A stretch of DNA of 20,928 nucleotides from JAFAGX01 sp035622175 (GCA_035622175.1 DASPVV010000027.1:1-20928); one strand, 5' to 3'; shown: positions 13,682-20,928, counted from the stretch's first letter. Numbers and translations are program-made. The notes: generated by a model not told the origin, from the letters alone.

Positions 13682-15487
13682 TTAGGAAGCGGCCGGTTCT
13701 GCCTGTGCTGCAGGCTGGCTCTTGCCAAACTGGACGTGATAGAGTTCCGCGTATACCCCGCCCCGGGCCATCAACTCGGCGTGGCTTCCCTGTTCTGCCA
13801 AACGTCCGTCCTTCAAAACAAGTATTCTGTTGGCGTTGCGAATCGTACTTAGCCGGTGCGCAATGGTGATGACCGTACGGCCTTTCATCAGCCGTTCCAG
13901 AGCCTCGATGACCAATGCTTCTGACTCCGTGTCCAGCGCTGCCGTCGGTTCATCGAGGATGAGGATCGGGTTATTGCGGATGAGGGCGCGAGCGATACCG
14001 ATGCGCTGCCTCTGTCCGCCGGAAAGCGTATCACCACGATCCCCGACCATCGTGTCGTAGCCCAGCGGCATTTTGGAAATGAATTCGTCGGCGTTGGCCA
14101 GCTTGGCTGCGGCCTCAATCTCAACCCGGGTCGCACTTCCCCTTCCATAGGCGATGTTCTCCGCTACGGTTCCGCGAAACAGTATGGTCTCCTGCAGCAC
14201 ATAGGCGACCTGGCCGCGCAGACCCTGCAGCCTGTAATCCCTTATATCTACACCGTCGACCAACACCTTGCCACTGTTTGGATCATAAAATCTCGGTATC
14301 AGGCTCACGACCGTTGATTTTCCTGTGCCTGTCGGACCCACAACGCCGACCATCTCCCCGGCCTTGATCTTGAAACTGATATCGTTCAGAACGGACACAT
14401 CCTTCTGGTAACCAAAAACAACATGATCGAATTCGATATCACCCTGCAGCGCCCCGGGATCGCGCGCGTCTGGTTTTTCAGGAATGACATCGCCAGCGTC
14501 TAGGATCGCGCGGAGGCGATCGACTCCCACGGCAGTCTGCGCAATGGTGTTGGTCATGGTAGCCAGATCTTTCAGGGGCTTGAAGAATTGCGACAGGTAA
14601 GAAAGAAAGACGGTTAACTCTCCTGCAGTCATGGACCCGCTCAGGATCAGTAACGAGCTGCGCCACAACACAAAAGCCGTACATAAAGAGACGATGACGG
14701 ACACCGTCGGAGAGAGCAACGCCTTCACACGCCGCGCTTTGAGCGCTGCCTCCACGGTCGCTTTGCTGACTTCACTCAACTCCTCCTGTTCCAGGTCTTG
14801 TCGCCCGAATGCCTTCACCACTTTGATGGATGCAAGGTCCTGCTGCACTACGGCCACGATGCAGCTCTGCTGCTTACGCACTTCCTTGGTGGCCTTTTTC
14901 ACAGCCTTCTTGAAGCGCCAGATTAACAGCACCGTGAACGGCGTAATGGCGACGGCAAGCAGCGTGAAATCCCAGTTCAGCCAGAACATGATCGCCAGCA
15001 TTCCCACGATGGTCAGCAGATCCACAACAATCCCGAGCGTCGCGGAGGAAGCGAAAGCCTGAATCGTCTGCACGTCTGCCGTCATGGTGCTTAAGAGCGT
15101 CCCTAGGTCATGGCTGTTGTAGTAATTGAGCGAGAGTTGTTGCAAGCGGTGGTATGTGCGGAGGCGGAGGTCGTTCGCCACCCACTGCCCTACGCTTGTC
15201 GTGTAGTAATTAGCGACGTAGGAAGAAATCGCCCCCAGTACAGCAATCAGCACTACCGCAATCGCTGCCGCCGCAGCGATCTGCATTTTCGTGCCGCTGC
15301 TCATGAACGGCCGGAGAGAGTCATTCAGCCAGTTTGGCAGCTTGTGCCGGCCCGCTACATTGTCCAGGATGACCTTTAGAGGCCAGGGCACCGCTACACT
15401 TGCGACCAGTTGCAGCAGCATGGCCAAGAGAATAATAGTCAGCTTGAAGCGGTACGGCTTTAGCAGGCTCCAAATCAGGGGAAACAC
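13682..15487 (-). CDS. ABC exporter, fused permease and ATPase (MsbA-like half-transporter)
   Basis: A 601-residue half-transporter that would work as a homodimer in the inner membrane. About residues 1-320 form the six-helix exporter domain, with the first helix FKLTIILLAMLLQLVASVAV. The ATPase domain follows: Walker A GPTGTGKS (384-391, Lys390), signature LSGGQ (488-492), Walker B ILILDEP with catalytic Glu513, and H-loop His544. All key residues are present. Family members export lipids (MsbA), drugs or peptides; no peptidase domain is attached. The start is GTG 15487, with AGGGAG six bases upstream. The protein ends in an Ala-rich tail. The PLD-like gene 36 bases downstream suggests a lipid-related job, but this is inference. 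Confidence 0.93.
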   Translation of the reverse strand: MFPLIWSLLKPYRFKLTIILLAMLLQLVASVAVPWPLKVILDNVAGRHKLPNWLNDSLRPFMSSGTKMQIAAAAAIAVVLIAVLGAISSYVANYYTTSVGQWVANDLRLRTYHRLQQLSLNYYNSHDLGTLLSTMTADVQTIQAFASSATLGIVVDLLTIVGMLAIMFWLNWDFTLLAVAITPFTVLLIWRFKKAVKKATKEVRKQQSCIVAVVQQDLASIKVVKAFGRQDLEQEELSEVSKATVEAALKARRVKALLSPTVSVIVSLCTAFVLWRSSLLILSGSMTAGELTVFLSYLSQFFKPLKDLATMTNTIAQTAVGVDRLRAILDAGDVIPEKPDARDPGALQGDIEFDHVVFGYQKDVSVLNDISFKIKAGEMVGVVGPTGTGKSTVVSLIPRFYDPNSGKVLVDGVDIRDYRLQGLRGQVAYVLQETILFRGTVAENIAYGRGSATRVEIEAAAKLANADEFISKMPLGYDTMVGDRGDTLSGGQRQRIGIARALIRNNPILILDEPTAALDTESEALVIEALERLMKGRTVITIAHRLSTIRNANRILVLKDGRLAEQGSHAELMARGGVYAELYHVQFGKSQPAAQAEPAAS

Positions 15488-15514
15488 AGGAAGCTCCCTG
15501 GCAGTTTTGGCCCA

Positions 15515-15640
15515 TCACCTGGGTATCGCGGCAGCTCGTGACGCGGCGACCTGGTCTCCCGCGTAGGTTGCCTCAGGCGGCTGGAACTGCTCCGTCCATC
15601 GTTGCCAGCCGCCGCGGAAGCTACCTTTGCCAGTCGCCAC
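15515..15640 (-). CDS. Possible 41-residue small protein upstream of the ABC exporter
   Basis: A short frame begins at GTG 15640 with an ideal GGAGG six bases upstream (15647-15651 on the plus strand). It encodes 41 residues beginning MATGKGSFRGGWQRWTEQF and ending ASRAAAIPR, then stops 27 bases before the exporter's GTG. It is basic, Trp-containing and has no membrane helix. It could be a leader peptide or a small protein of the exporter operon. I do not recognise it; the excellent ribosome-binding site and position are the only support. Confidence 0.35.
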   Translation of the reverse strand: MATGKGSFRGGWQRWTEQFQPPEATYAGDQVAASRAAAIPR

Positions 15641-15785
15641 TTCTGTCCTCCGCGCGCGAATTCACTCAAAACTGTTTTCTCGCGCCAACCGGGCGTTTTT
15701 CTCGGAACACAGATGAAAGCCAGTCGATCTTAGCGCCGTAAACCTCGTCTAGCAGGATACTCTCCCACAGTAATCGCCTGCACGC

Positions 15786-15924
15786 CCGCCCGGTGGTTGC
15801 TTACCACCATCGAGGGGAATTTGGGCACGGAGTTGAGATTCGGGTCATCGACAGACCCGGTCATTGTCTCACCATAAGGGGCGTATCCCCCATCTACACC
15901 CCTGATCGCGATAAAGCCGGGCGG
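15786..15924. other. Hairpin-rich segment closed by a GC inverted repeat, possible structured RNA
   Basis: CCGCCCGG (15786-15793) and CCGGGCGG (15917-15924) are perfect inverted repeats. Between them are three consecutive hairpins: GGTGGT-TGCTT-ACCACC (15792-15808), CGGGTC-ATCGACA-GACCCG (15841-15859) and GGGG-CGTAT-CCCC (15878-15890). The first hairpin shares two bases with the closing repeat, so both cannot form completely. The layout resembles a multi-branched RNA on either strand; on the minus strand it lies in the leader region of the ABC operon. GC-rich DNA can do this by chance, and no known RNA family is recognised. Confidence 0.3.
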
Positions 15925-16126
15925 TTACTGACGGTTCCCATCAATGTTCGAGATCACGGCCGCTCCCTCTCGGCGACGAAGAAACGCCGGCAAGAATACA
16001 CCCAATTCGTCATGTTGAGTCTGCTGTCGCGGTGAAAAGCAGCCACACCGATTGGACTTTTGCAGGGCGAAAAATGGTGGGCCCGAATGGGATTTAGGGC
16101 GATCATCACCCCGCCCCCAACTGACG

Positions 16127-16156
16127 TTGCCCTACTCATCCGCCGCCCGGTAGAAT
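16127..16156 (+). promoter_or_regulatory. Promoter of tRNA-Val
   Basis: TTGCCC (16127-16132, four of six matches) and TAGAAT (16151-16156, five of six) are separated by 18 bases. Transcription would start near 16163, giving a leader of about 16 bases before the tRNA, which RNase P would remove. Confidence 0.6.
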
Positions 16157-16178
16157 TGAAGCGTTGCCGTTTCCGTGT

Positions 16179-16256
16179 AGGCCCGTAGCTCAGTCTGGTT
16201 AGAGCGCTTCCTTGACACGGAAGAGGTCAGAGGTTCGAGTCCTCCCGGGCCTACCA
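16179..16256 (+). tRNA. tRNA-Val (anticodon GAC)
   Basis: A full cloverleaf can be drawn. Acceptor AGGCCCG pairs with CGGGCCT, followed by discriminator A and an encoded CCA. The D-arm is GCTC...GAGC. The anticodon arm CTTCC-TTGACAC-GGAAG has the anticodon GAC (32-38 loop), reading the valine codons GUC and GUU. The T-arm AGAGG-TTCGAGT-CCTCC has one A-C mismatch at its outer pair. Length is 78 bases including CCA. A T-rich run follows directly. The 3' half is partly duplicated at 12393-12437 in inverted orientation. Confidence 0.95.
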
Positions 16257-16953
16257 TTTTTCGTTCCGTGCCATTTTCTACCTTATTTTCTACCTGTTCT
16301 GTCGTTAGGCGCTCCTTTGTGCTTCGCGTTCAAAAAGAGCATTCTGCCAACGTGCAACCGGCTCTCCGACATCCATTGCCGGGAGCAACGAAAGATCACG
16401 TGTTCCCTGGTTCTTGGTATCCAGCCACAACCCCGGTGGTACGGGCTGGGGCAGCGCATATCGTCGTGGAGGGCTCTCTCGTGACGCTCTCCGCCACTCC
16501 TCGTAGTGAGGAACACGCTCACGTGCACGTTTTTGCACGAATTGGTACAAATCAAGCCAGCGACGTACATCGCGTGGGTATAGGAGGAGTTTTGCGGAAA
16601 TTGGCGCCCGCAAAGAAAATTCCTCCGCGGGTACTTCACTCCGGGTTCGACCTTGCCCTGGTCTGCGCTCGATACGGCCGGTACAAACCGCGGAGTAATT
16701 GGCCCGTATCGCGAAAAATCCAAATACACCGGATGCCAGACGATCTCGCCGCGCTCGTCGCTCCCTAGCCGCACCGTCTTCATGCGGTTATAGAGAATCT
16801 CTTCGGGAACACCAACCATCTGCCGAAACGCTTATTCGTGGAAAACTACCTCACAGGCGAGTTCGTCCCCGCGCCCACCCAACAATCGCCTATGCCCGCT
16901 GCCAAGCCTGTCGAATGGTGTTTGTTGAACCAACTTCCGGCATTTCATCAAGA
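16257..16953. other. Decayed region downstream of tRNA-Val
   Basis: About 700 bases without an intact gene. The only recognisable part is an IS21 transposase fragment on the minus strand (16607-16819). Several overlapping frames on both strands remain open for 100-180 codons but change sense along their length, which is what degraded coding DNA looks like. No inverted repeats of an IS end could be identified. Confidence 0.5.
16607..16819 (-). pseudogene. istA: IS21-family transposase (IstA) fragment
   Basis: About 70 codons read GVPEEILYNRMKTVRLG, then RGEIVWHPVYLDFSRYG, and later GKVEPGVKYPRRNFLCG. These correspond to the C-terminal half of the IstA catalytic domain, where GVPEEILYDRMKTV and TKGKVESGVKYVRRNFLCG are typical. 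Between them, the expected RPYRAQT appears only in a neighbouring frame, showing at least two small frameshifts. The N-terminal HTH, most of the DDE core and the partner ATPase IstB are missing, so this is a dead relic. It lies about 350 bases after the tRNA-Val 3' end, a common landing zone for mobile DNA. Confidence 0.65.
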
Positions 16954-18312
16954 TCACTGCACCCAATGAAAACCGCTGCTGACAAGCCCGAATTTTTTAC
17001 GGTCAAGGAGGTGGAGTTGCAAGTGAAGCTTGTGCTTGTCCATCTCGCCATCCAGAATCAGCTGATTCAGAGCGGGGCGCTCGAAGGTAAAACGAGCTTT
17101 CCATTCCTTGCGGCTGGGATCAGGATCGGGATTCGTAAGAGTAAGGGTTTTGTCGCGAACGTTGATCGAAGCATGGTAATAAGCTAGCGAATCGTCCGGG
17201 CGTTGAAAGCCTGCCGCACCGTCATCGGTTGAAATGGAGTTGAGCTCCCATATGATGCCTTTGTCAAAGATGACGCGGCGAAAGCGACCGTTGTCGGTCA
17301 GAAGCGGCGGCCGGACTTCACCGTCCATCGAGAATTGGTCCACATCCCAGATGCCGTAGAGCACCGGCTTAGGAGCACCATCGGCGTAGGCAAGCCAGTA
17401 ATTGGTCCAGGTGGCGTAGACGTTTGCTCCCAAAAGATAGGTAGCGAGGACAACCTGCGCGCCCATCGCGATGCGGTTCGCGAGGAGAGTCCGGAAGAAC
17501 TGAGGCTGCGAGGAAGGAGGGGCAGCGCGATTCAAGACAAAGAAATTTGCCAAGCGCGAAAACTCGGGGGCAAGCAAAAACATACAGAGCAGGAGGAAGT
17601 GAAAAACCTGCAATTTATTGGCGACGTTGTAGCTCATGTCGATCACAAAAACGTTGGTCAAGTCCGCCAGGCAAACCAGTGCACCGAACGTCGCGGTGCG
17701 AGGAATAAGTAGCAGGATGCCGCCCAGCAGTTCAGCGCAACCAGCGAAAATTTCATACGATAGGGCTGCGCCCATGTAGGCCCAGAGGACCTCCATCTGC
17801 AAGAAGTGGCCGAACGGCCTAACCAGCTGAAATAAAGTCGGGTGGGGCATTTGTGCAGGAATGACTTTGAACATTCCGTAGGCAAACATTAGCGCAGCCA
17901 ACACAAAACGGATTACCAGGCGGAGCCATTTGTGCAGCGTGACGTAGTTTTCGCGCCGGCGGTCTAGAACTGACCAGATGCCAGAGGCCACCAGCGAAAT
18001 GATTAGCAGGCAGAACGCCTGCACCCAGAAGAAACTGCCGTCGTACCCAACGCCTGGGTCCGGTGAAGCGGTCATTCTAAAGATATGGGTACCGGCCCAG
18101 AAGACGGTCTGCCGCATCGGCCATATCCCACCTAGGACAAGGTGGGATTGTTTTTTGATAAACAACAAATCCTGGAGCCACAGCGGACAGAAGTAGACTA
18201 TGAAAAGTCCCAGATACACAAAGCTGAAGCGGAAGGCGATTCGCGCGGCAATACTCCAGTGTGGAATCCCTGACGCTGGCTTCATTTGTTCAACCTGAAT
18301 TTTGGCTGTCAT
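16954..18312 (-). CDS. DoxX-like membrane protein with C-terminal soluble domain
   Basis: A protein of 452 residues from the chosen start. It has about six or more membrane helices in the first 300 residues, including FSFVYLGLFIVYF, FWVQAFCLLIISLVASGIW, VIRFVLAALMFAYGMFKVIP and ELLGGILLLIPRTATFGALV. The last two, with the following VCLADLTNVFVIDMSYNV, recall DoxX/DoxD-type quinol-interacting membrane proteins. A C-terminal domain of about 130 residues follows (YGIWDVDQFSMDGEVRPPLL through FTFERPALNQLILDGEMDKH), lipocalin-like in look. Function is not established. The frame extends up to 18405, but ATG 18312 is preferred because GAGG lies six bases before it; ATG 18285 is a second option. It is transcribed in the same direction as the hydroxylase upstream, with a gap of over 300 bases. 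Confidence 0.75.
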   Translation of the reverse strand: MTAKIQVEQMKPASGIPHWSIAARIAFRFSFVYLGLFIVYFCPLWLQDLLFIKKQSHLVLGGIWPMRQTVFWAGTHIFRMTASPDPGVGYDGSFFWVQAFCLLIISLVASGIWSVLDRRRENYVTLHKWLRLVIRFVLAALMFAYGMFKVIPAQMPHPTLFQLVRPFGHFLQMEVLWAYMGAALSYEIFAGCAELLGGILLLIPRTATFGALVCLADLTNVFVIDMSYNVANKLQVFHFLLLCMFLLAPEFSRLANFFVLNRAAPPSSQPQFFRTLLANRIAMGAQVVLATYLLGANVYATWTNYWLAYADGAPKPVLYGIWDVDQFSMDGEVRPPLLTDNGRFRRVIFDKGIIWELNSISTDDGAAGFQRPDDSLAYYHASINVRDKTLTLTNPDPDPSRKEWKARFTFERPALNQLILDGEMDKHKLHLQLHLLDRKKFGLVSSGFHWVQ

Positions 18313-18630
18313 TGGAGCCCTCAGAAAGAAAGGTGCTGCCCATCCCGGCACGACCTCATTGACCTTGGCTGCGAGTATACGTCCGCTAATAGGTACAAGA
18401 TTCAAGCATGGTTCGGCGGACCTCTAGATTGCTTGAAAGCGCTTCTCCTCCCAGAGAGGGAATGTCTCCTTTCTGGTGCAAGTGGCTGGGCCAGCGCACT
18501 CGTCTCTGGGAGGGCTCGCACCGATCAGGCACGTTCCTCAAGAAATTAGAGCGGTTCTCGCAGAGGTTAGGGAGCGGCTCTTGGGCGCGTACAAAAGGAT
18601 TGTGGGCGACAGCACTCCGTCACCTGTCGC
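18313..18630. other. Gap between hydroxylase and DoxX-like gene, nothing recognisable
   Basis: About 320 bases. It holds one inverted repeat, TTCAAGC (18401-18407) and GCTTGAA (18431-18437), and a single GAGTATAC half-site (near 18373) similar to the ArsR operator arm. No gene, RNA or mobile element was identified; the plus-strand frames here are antisense extensions into the hydroxylase gene. Confidence 0.4.
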
Positions 18631-20304
18631 TCATCCGATTTGCAGAACACGATTCAAGACACTGGATAATTCTCGGCGAGCGCCCGCGTTGCTGGTTCGG
18701 CTTCGCCATGACACGTATCCATCGGGCCGAATTAACACGGCTCCGTCCGGTTCGACGGCAAAAGCCTGCAGCCACGACGATTCTTCATCGACAAGATCGC
18801 CCGCTTGACCAACCGTGTAAGCGCAAGAGAACCCGACAGACATGCCGATTTCCGTGGCGGCAGCGTACCAAGCTTCGCCTTTCTCACCTGCGAGCAGCAA
18901 CATGAAGGGGCCCAGCAGATCGGTTGTGGATACTCTCCGCCCTTCCTTGCGAAACCACATATGCGGGGCTCGGCTTCCAGGCCTGGCCGTTGGCCTGTAC
19001 TCGGTCACTGGATTTGTGAGGAGTGGCGCTGCTGACCCATCGGGAATGACCGCATTTGACTGGTACGTTGCGCCGAAAATTAGCCCCAACTCATTAAAAA
19101 ACTCAGGGCGTCCGGTCGGTCCTGCGGGTCTGCTCTCTAGAGACCCACCGCCTCCTCCTTTCGGTTCTACAGCAGCCATTACGGACAAGAGGTTACGCAA
19201 CGTCTGATCTACGACCCACTTTCCCACTGGCTCCCTCTCAGTTGCGTAGGTTTCAAGGAGACCGTGCCCTGCGAAGCCTTTGATCACAGCAGCCATTTTC
19301 CATGTCAGGTTGTGTGCTTCCTGAATGCCGGTGTTCATGGCGAAGCCCCCTGCAACCGACATTTCGTGGGCTGCATCTCCAGCGAGAAAGACACGTCCTC
19401 TGACATAGCGCTCCGCACATCGTGCGGCAGAACTCCACGGTGCAGCTCGGATGATCTCGACCTCAAGATCCTCGACACCGATGGCCTTCCGGACAACCTC
19501 TTGGCAACGATCGGGGGCCCAATCACCTGGGCTCGGGCTCTCAGGTGGGAGGCGAGACTCTTGGAAATACCAAAGATTTGGTTGCGGCAGCTTCGCCAGC
19601 ACACCTCGTGTTCTCGCGCTCCGGATAAAGCAAAGATTAATCGAACGTCCCTCAACCCAAGGAGTGAGATCCGCTCTGAACAGTATGTTGACGACAAATC
19701 CCGGAATCACGCCGCCAATCATACCTATGCCCAGGAGTTCCCTGACGCGACTGTGTGCGCCGTCCGCCCCAATGACATACTTCGCCCTGATGCGCTTCTT
19801 CCCGGTGGACTTAAGATCGATGAGGGTCGCAGTGACACATTGAGACTGCTGCTGCAACTCGACTAGTTCGTTATCGAATCTGATCTGGGAGTGCGAATCC
19901 GGGAAGCTCCTTTGCGCCGCTTTCAACAGAACTGGCTCTAATGCGTCTTGGGAAGTGGTGCAACCGGGCGTTGGGGTCAAGGAGTTATATGATTCGTCCG
20001 GAGCCGCCGCAATCACTTTTCTCCGCTGCATCTCCTTGCCGTCAGCCAACGTGTTTACCCAGAGCGCGTAGCCCGATGATTCTGGGGGCAACGAGACCTG
20101 ACGAATCGCTTCCTCGACCCCGCATTGGCGAAAAATCTCCATGCTGCGTGAGTTCAAAACTCTTGCTTTGGGATAGAGGGAGGTACCCGAGTGCTTCTCT
20201 ATCAAGAGTGAGGAAACACCGTGGTATGAAAGCAGAAGCGACGAACACAGGCCCACAGACCCGCCGCCCACAATTAAGACCGGAACTTCGATTTCGGGAT
20301 CCGT
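18631..20304 (-). CDS. FAD-dependent aromatic-ring monooxygenase (group A, polyketide-hydroxylase type)
   Basis: About 557 residues from the ACG at 20304. Group A flavoprotein hydroxylases use NAD(P)H and O2 to hydroxylate aromatic rings. The Rossmann motif VLIVGGGSVG lies at residues 9-18, GADGAHSRVR (about 179-188) is the DG motif, and GRVFLAGDAAHE...NTGIQEAHNL (about 303-332) is the GD motif contacting FAD ribose. The last 130 residues (LLGPFMLLLAGEKG to DGAVLIRPDGYVSWRS) form the thioredoxin-like domain typical of phenol and polyketide hydroxylases. The first normal start, GTG 20271, would delete the first Rossmann strand. An upstream ACG in the place of ATG has GGAGG exactly six bases before it (20311-20315), giving the natural N-terminus TDPEIEVPVLIVGG. 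The frame stops at TAG 11 codons further up. Either ACG is used, or the start was lost. Substrate unknown. Confidence 0.88.
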   Translation of the reverse strand, partial: TDPEIEVPVLIVGGGSVGLCSSLLLSYHGVSSLLIEKHSGTSLYPKARVLNSRSMEIFRQCGVEEAIRQVSLPPESSGYALWVNTLADGKEMQRRKVIAAAPDESYNSLTPTPGCTTSQDALEPVLLKAAQRSFPDSHSQIRFDNELVELQQQSQCVTATLIDLKSTGKKRIRAKYVIGADGAHSRVRELLGIGMIGGVIPGFVVNILFRADLTPWVEGRSINLCFIRSARTRGVLAKLPQPNLWYFQESRLPPESPSPGDWAPDRCQEVVRKAIGVEDLEVEIIRAAPWSSAARCAERYVRGRVFLAGDAAHEMSVAGGFAMNTGIQEAHNLTWKMAAVIKGFAGHGLLETYATEREPVGKWVVDQTLRNLLSVMAAVEPKGGGGGSLESRPAGPTGRPEFFNELGLIFGATYQSNAVIPDGSAAPLLTNPVTEYRPTARPGSRAPHMWFRKEGRRVSTTDLLGPFMLLLAGEKGEAWYAAATEIGMSVGFSCAYTVGQAGDLVDEESSWLQAFAVEPDGAVLIRPDGYVSWRSRTSNAGARRELSSVLNRVLQIG

Positions 20305-20522
20305 GACCAGCCTCCGTTCACAGAACTTTGGAGATGTGATGTGCTAGCCGAGCCTACCCTGCTTGAGAAAGCTTACTTGACGGTTTCTGAGCATTCTAGT
20401 CTATAGTCTAGGAGGCGCATTCTGTTACCTGCATTTAAACGCCCGCGGACTGCGAGTCCTGGCGGCAGCCAGCATTGCGGGATCGCTAGGAGTGCCAAAA
20501 TTTTTTCAACCGGAGCCGTCCC
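20305..20522. promoter_or_regulatory. Divergent promoter region with tandem TAGTCTA heptamers
   Basis: This region separates the minus-strand hydroxylase from the plus-strand DUF4440 gene. TTGACG (20377-20382) and TATAGT (20402-20407), 19 bases apart, could serve the plus-strand gene. Two exact tandem copies of TAGTCTA occupy 20397-20410 and overlap this -10. A small hairpin GGACT-GCG-AGTCC lies at 20447-20459. The heptamers could be a regulator site controlling one or both genes; no regulator gene is adjacent. Confidence 0.4.
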
Positions 20523-20928
20523 ATGCGACGCGGGAAACTCTGCATACTATTGGCCGTGCTATTTCTCTCATGCCCTCTTCAACTTTTCGCTCAGACATCG
20601 GACACAGTTCGCGTCTTCGGCCTCGAAAACGCGTGGAACGAAGCCGAGACCCACCGCGACGTCAAAGCAATTGCCGCCCTGCTGGCTCCTACCTTTGTCT
20701 ACACTGATGCCGACGGCACCTTCTCCAGTAGGACCGAATATCTTGCCGGCATACCCGACGTTATTTCCACCGTGATCGTCAATGAGCGGATGAAGGCCGA
20801 CTCCTACGGTGACACCATCGTCGTGACGGGCGCGTTCCGGGAACAAGGCATCGACAATGGGAAGTCCTACCTGCGCCACGGCCGCTTCACCGACACCTGG
20901 GTCCACCAAAACGGTGAGTGGCTCTGCG
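20523..20928 (+). CDS. Secreted SnoaL/DUF4440-like protein (truncated by window end)
   Basis: A 135-codon frame runs off the window end. A signal peptide, MRRGKLCILLAVLFLSCPLQ, probably cleaves after LFAQ. The mature part, LENAWNEAETHRDVKAIAAL with LLAPTFVYTDADGTFSSRTE, has the helix-strand pattern of the NTF2/SnoaL superfamily, and VVTGAFREQG with RHGRFTDTWVHQNGEWLC matches the typical ending of DUF4440 domains. Such proteins bind small ligands or act as accessory enzymes; no specific role can be given. ATG 20523 has GGAG seven bases upstream. It diverges from the hydroxylase gene and may share its control region. Confidence 0.82.
   Translation, partial: MRRGKLCILLAVLFLSCPLQLFAQTSDTVRVFGLENAWNEAETHRDVKAIAALLAPTFVYTDADGTFSSRTEYLAGIPDVISTVIVNERMKADSYGDTIVVTGAFREQGIDNGKSYLRHGRFTDTWVHQNGEWLC

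Larger units (their letters stand above)
15488..16178. other. Long intergenic region before the ABC operon and tRNA-Val
   Basis: About 690 bases lie between the divergent ABC exporter and tRNA-Val. It holds one possible small gene close to the exporter (15515-15640), a hairpin-rich segment (15786-15924) and the tRNA promoter (16127-16156). Longer plus-strand frames here (for example from GTG 15793) lack ribosome-binding sites and family resemblance. I see nothing else. Confidence 0.5.

Noticed and set aside
15730..15926. Minus-strand 59-codon open stretch containing YAPYGET, reminiscent of RHS core repeats
   Set aside because: It has no start codon, only one short motif matches, and the flanking residues do not follow the RHS core pattern.
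15793..16035. Plus-strand 80-codon frame from GTG 15793
   Set aside because: No ribosome-binding site, no recognisable domain, and it overlaps the hairpin-rich segment.
12393..16256. Simple attL/attR pair of an integrated island
   Set aside because: The two tRNA-Val copies are inverted rather than direct, and no integrase gene lies between them.
16305..16613. Minus-strand 102-codon frame downstream of the IS21 fragment as a separate gene
   Set aside because: It overlaps the continuation of the decayed transposase frame, shows no family resemblance and has no ribosome-binding site.
18408..18905. Plus-strand frames of 110-165 codons over the hydroxylase 3' end
   Set aside because: They are antisense to an intact flavoprotein gene and have no recognisable domain.
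1..20928. CRISPR array or complete insertion sequence
   Set aside because: No regularly spaced direct repeats, no Cas genes, and no intact transposase with terminal inverted repeats were seen.

Overview
The window looks like a chromosomal stretch of an Acidobacteriota member (Terriglobia or a close relative). This is inferred from gene content, not from a marker gene. The clearest hint is a serine/threonine kinase with a single transmembrane helix and a long C-terminal propeller of SPDGK-type repeats, an architecture greatly expanded in that phylum. The DNA is fairly GC-rich, and several genes have a -10 box placed only 5-12 bases before the start codon.

Layout. 1-3144: the end of an unknown gene, a VOC-fold protein and the receptor-type kinase. 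3145-5267: a gene-poor gap, a Tat-exported amidase broken by one extra base, and the C-terminal remnant of an amidohydrolase. 5412-6780: a zinc-ribbon/DUF5655 protein and a multi-pass membrane protein. 6931-8585: a compact ArsR-VOC-SRPBCC operon under a promoter with a palindromic operator, followed by a small membrane protein. 8714-9747: DUF4256 (A+T-richer, probably acquired) and DUF1801 proteins. 9869-10393: a GNAT acetyltransferase on the minus strand. 10394-10770: a region with a tRNA T-arm-like fold and a possible frameshifted small gene. 10771-12354: a Ycf46-like AAA ATPase. 12393-12437: a decayed tRNA-Val 3' fragment on the minus strand. 15640 down to 12635 (minus strand): a possible 41-residue peptide, a full-size ABC exporter and a phospholipase-D-like protein, probably one operon. 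16179-16256: an intact tRNA-Val(GAC), followed by a decayed IS21 transposase fragment. 18312 down to 16954 (minus): a DoxX-like membrane protein. 20304 down to 18631 (minus): a FAD-dependent aromatic hydroxylase whose best start codon is ACG. 20523-end (plus): a secreted SnoaL/DUF4440 protein cut by the window end.

How the genes fit together. The ArsR cassette is the clearest regulatory unit: a cysteine-free repressor sits at the head of its own operon with two small ligand-binding proteins. ABC exporter plus PLD-like protein suggests envelope-lipid or export work, though the substrate cannot be read from the sequence. Decay is frequent (frameshifted amidase, amidohydrolase tail, tRNA fragment, IS21 scrap), so 3.2-5.3 kb and 10.4-16.9 kb look like regions of turnover. 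I see no CRISPR array, no complete mobile element, no integrase, and no convincing new multi-gene system. The best candidates for follow-up are the recurrent leaderless-type promoters, the inverted tRNA-Val fragment, the ACG start, the hidden small ORF before the ABC exporter and the hairpin-rich segment at 15786-15924.
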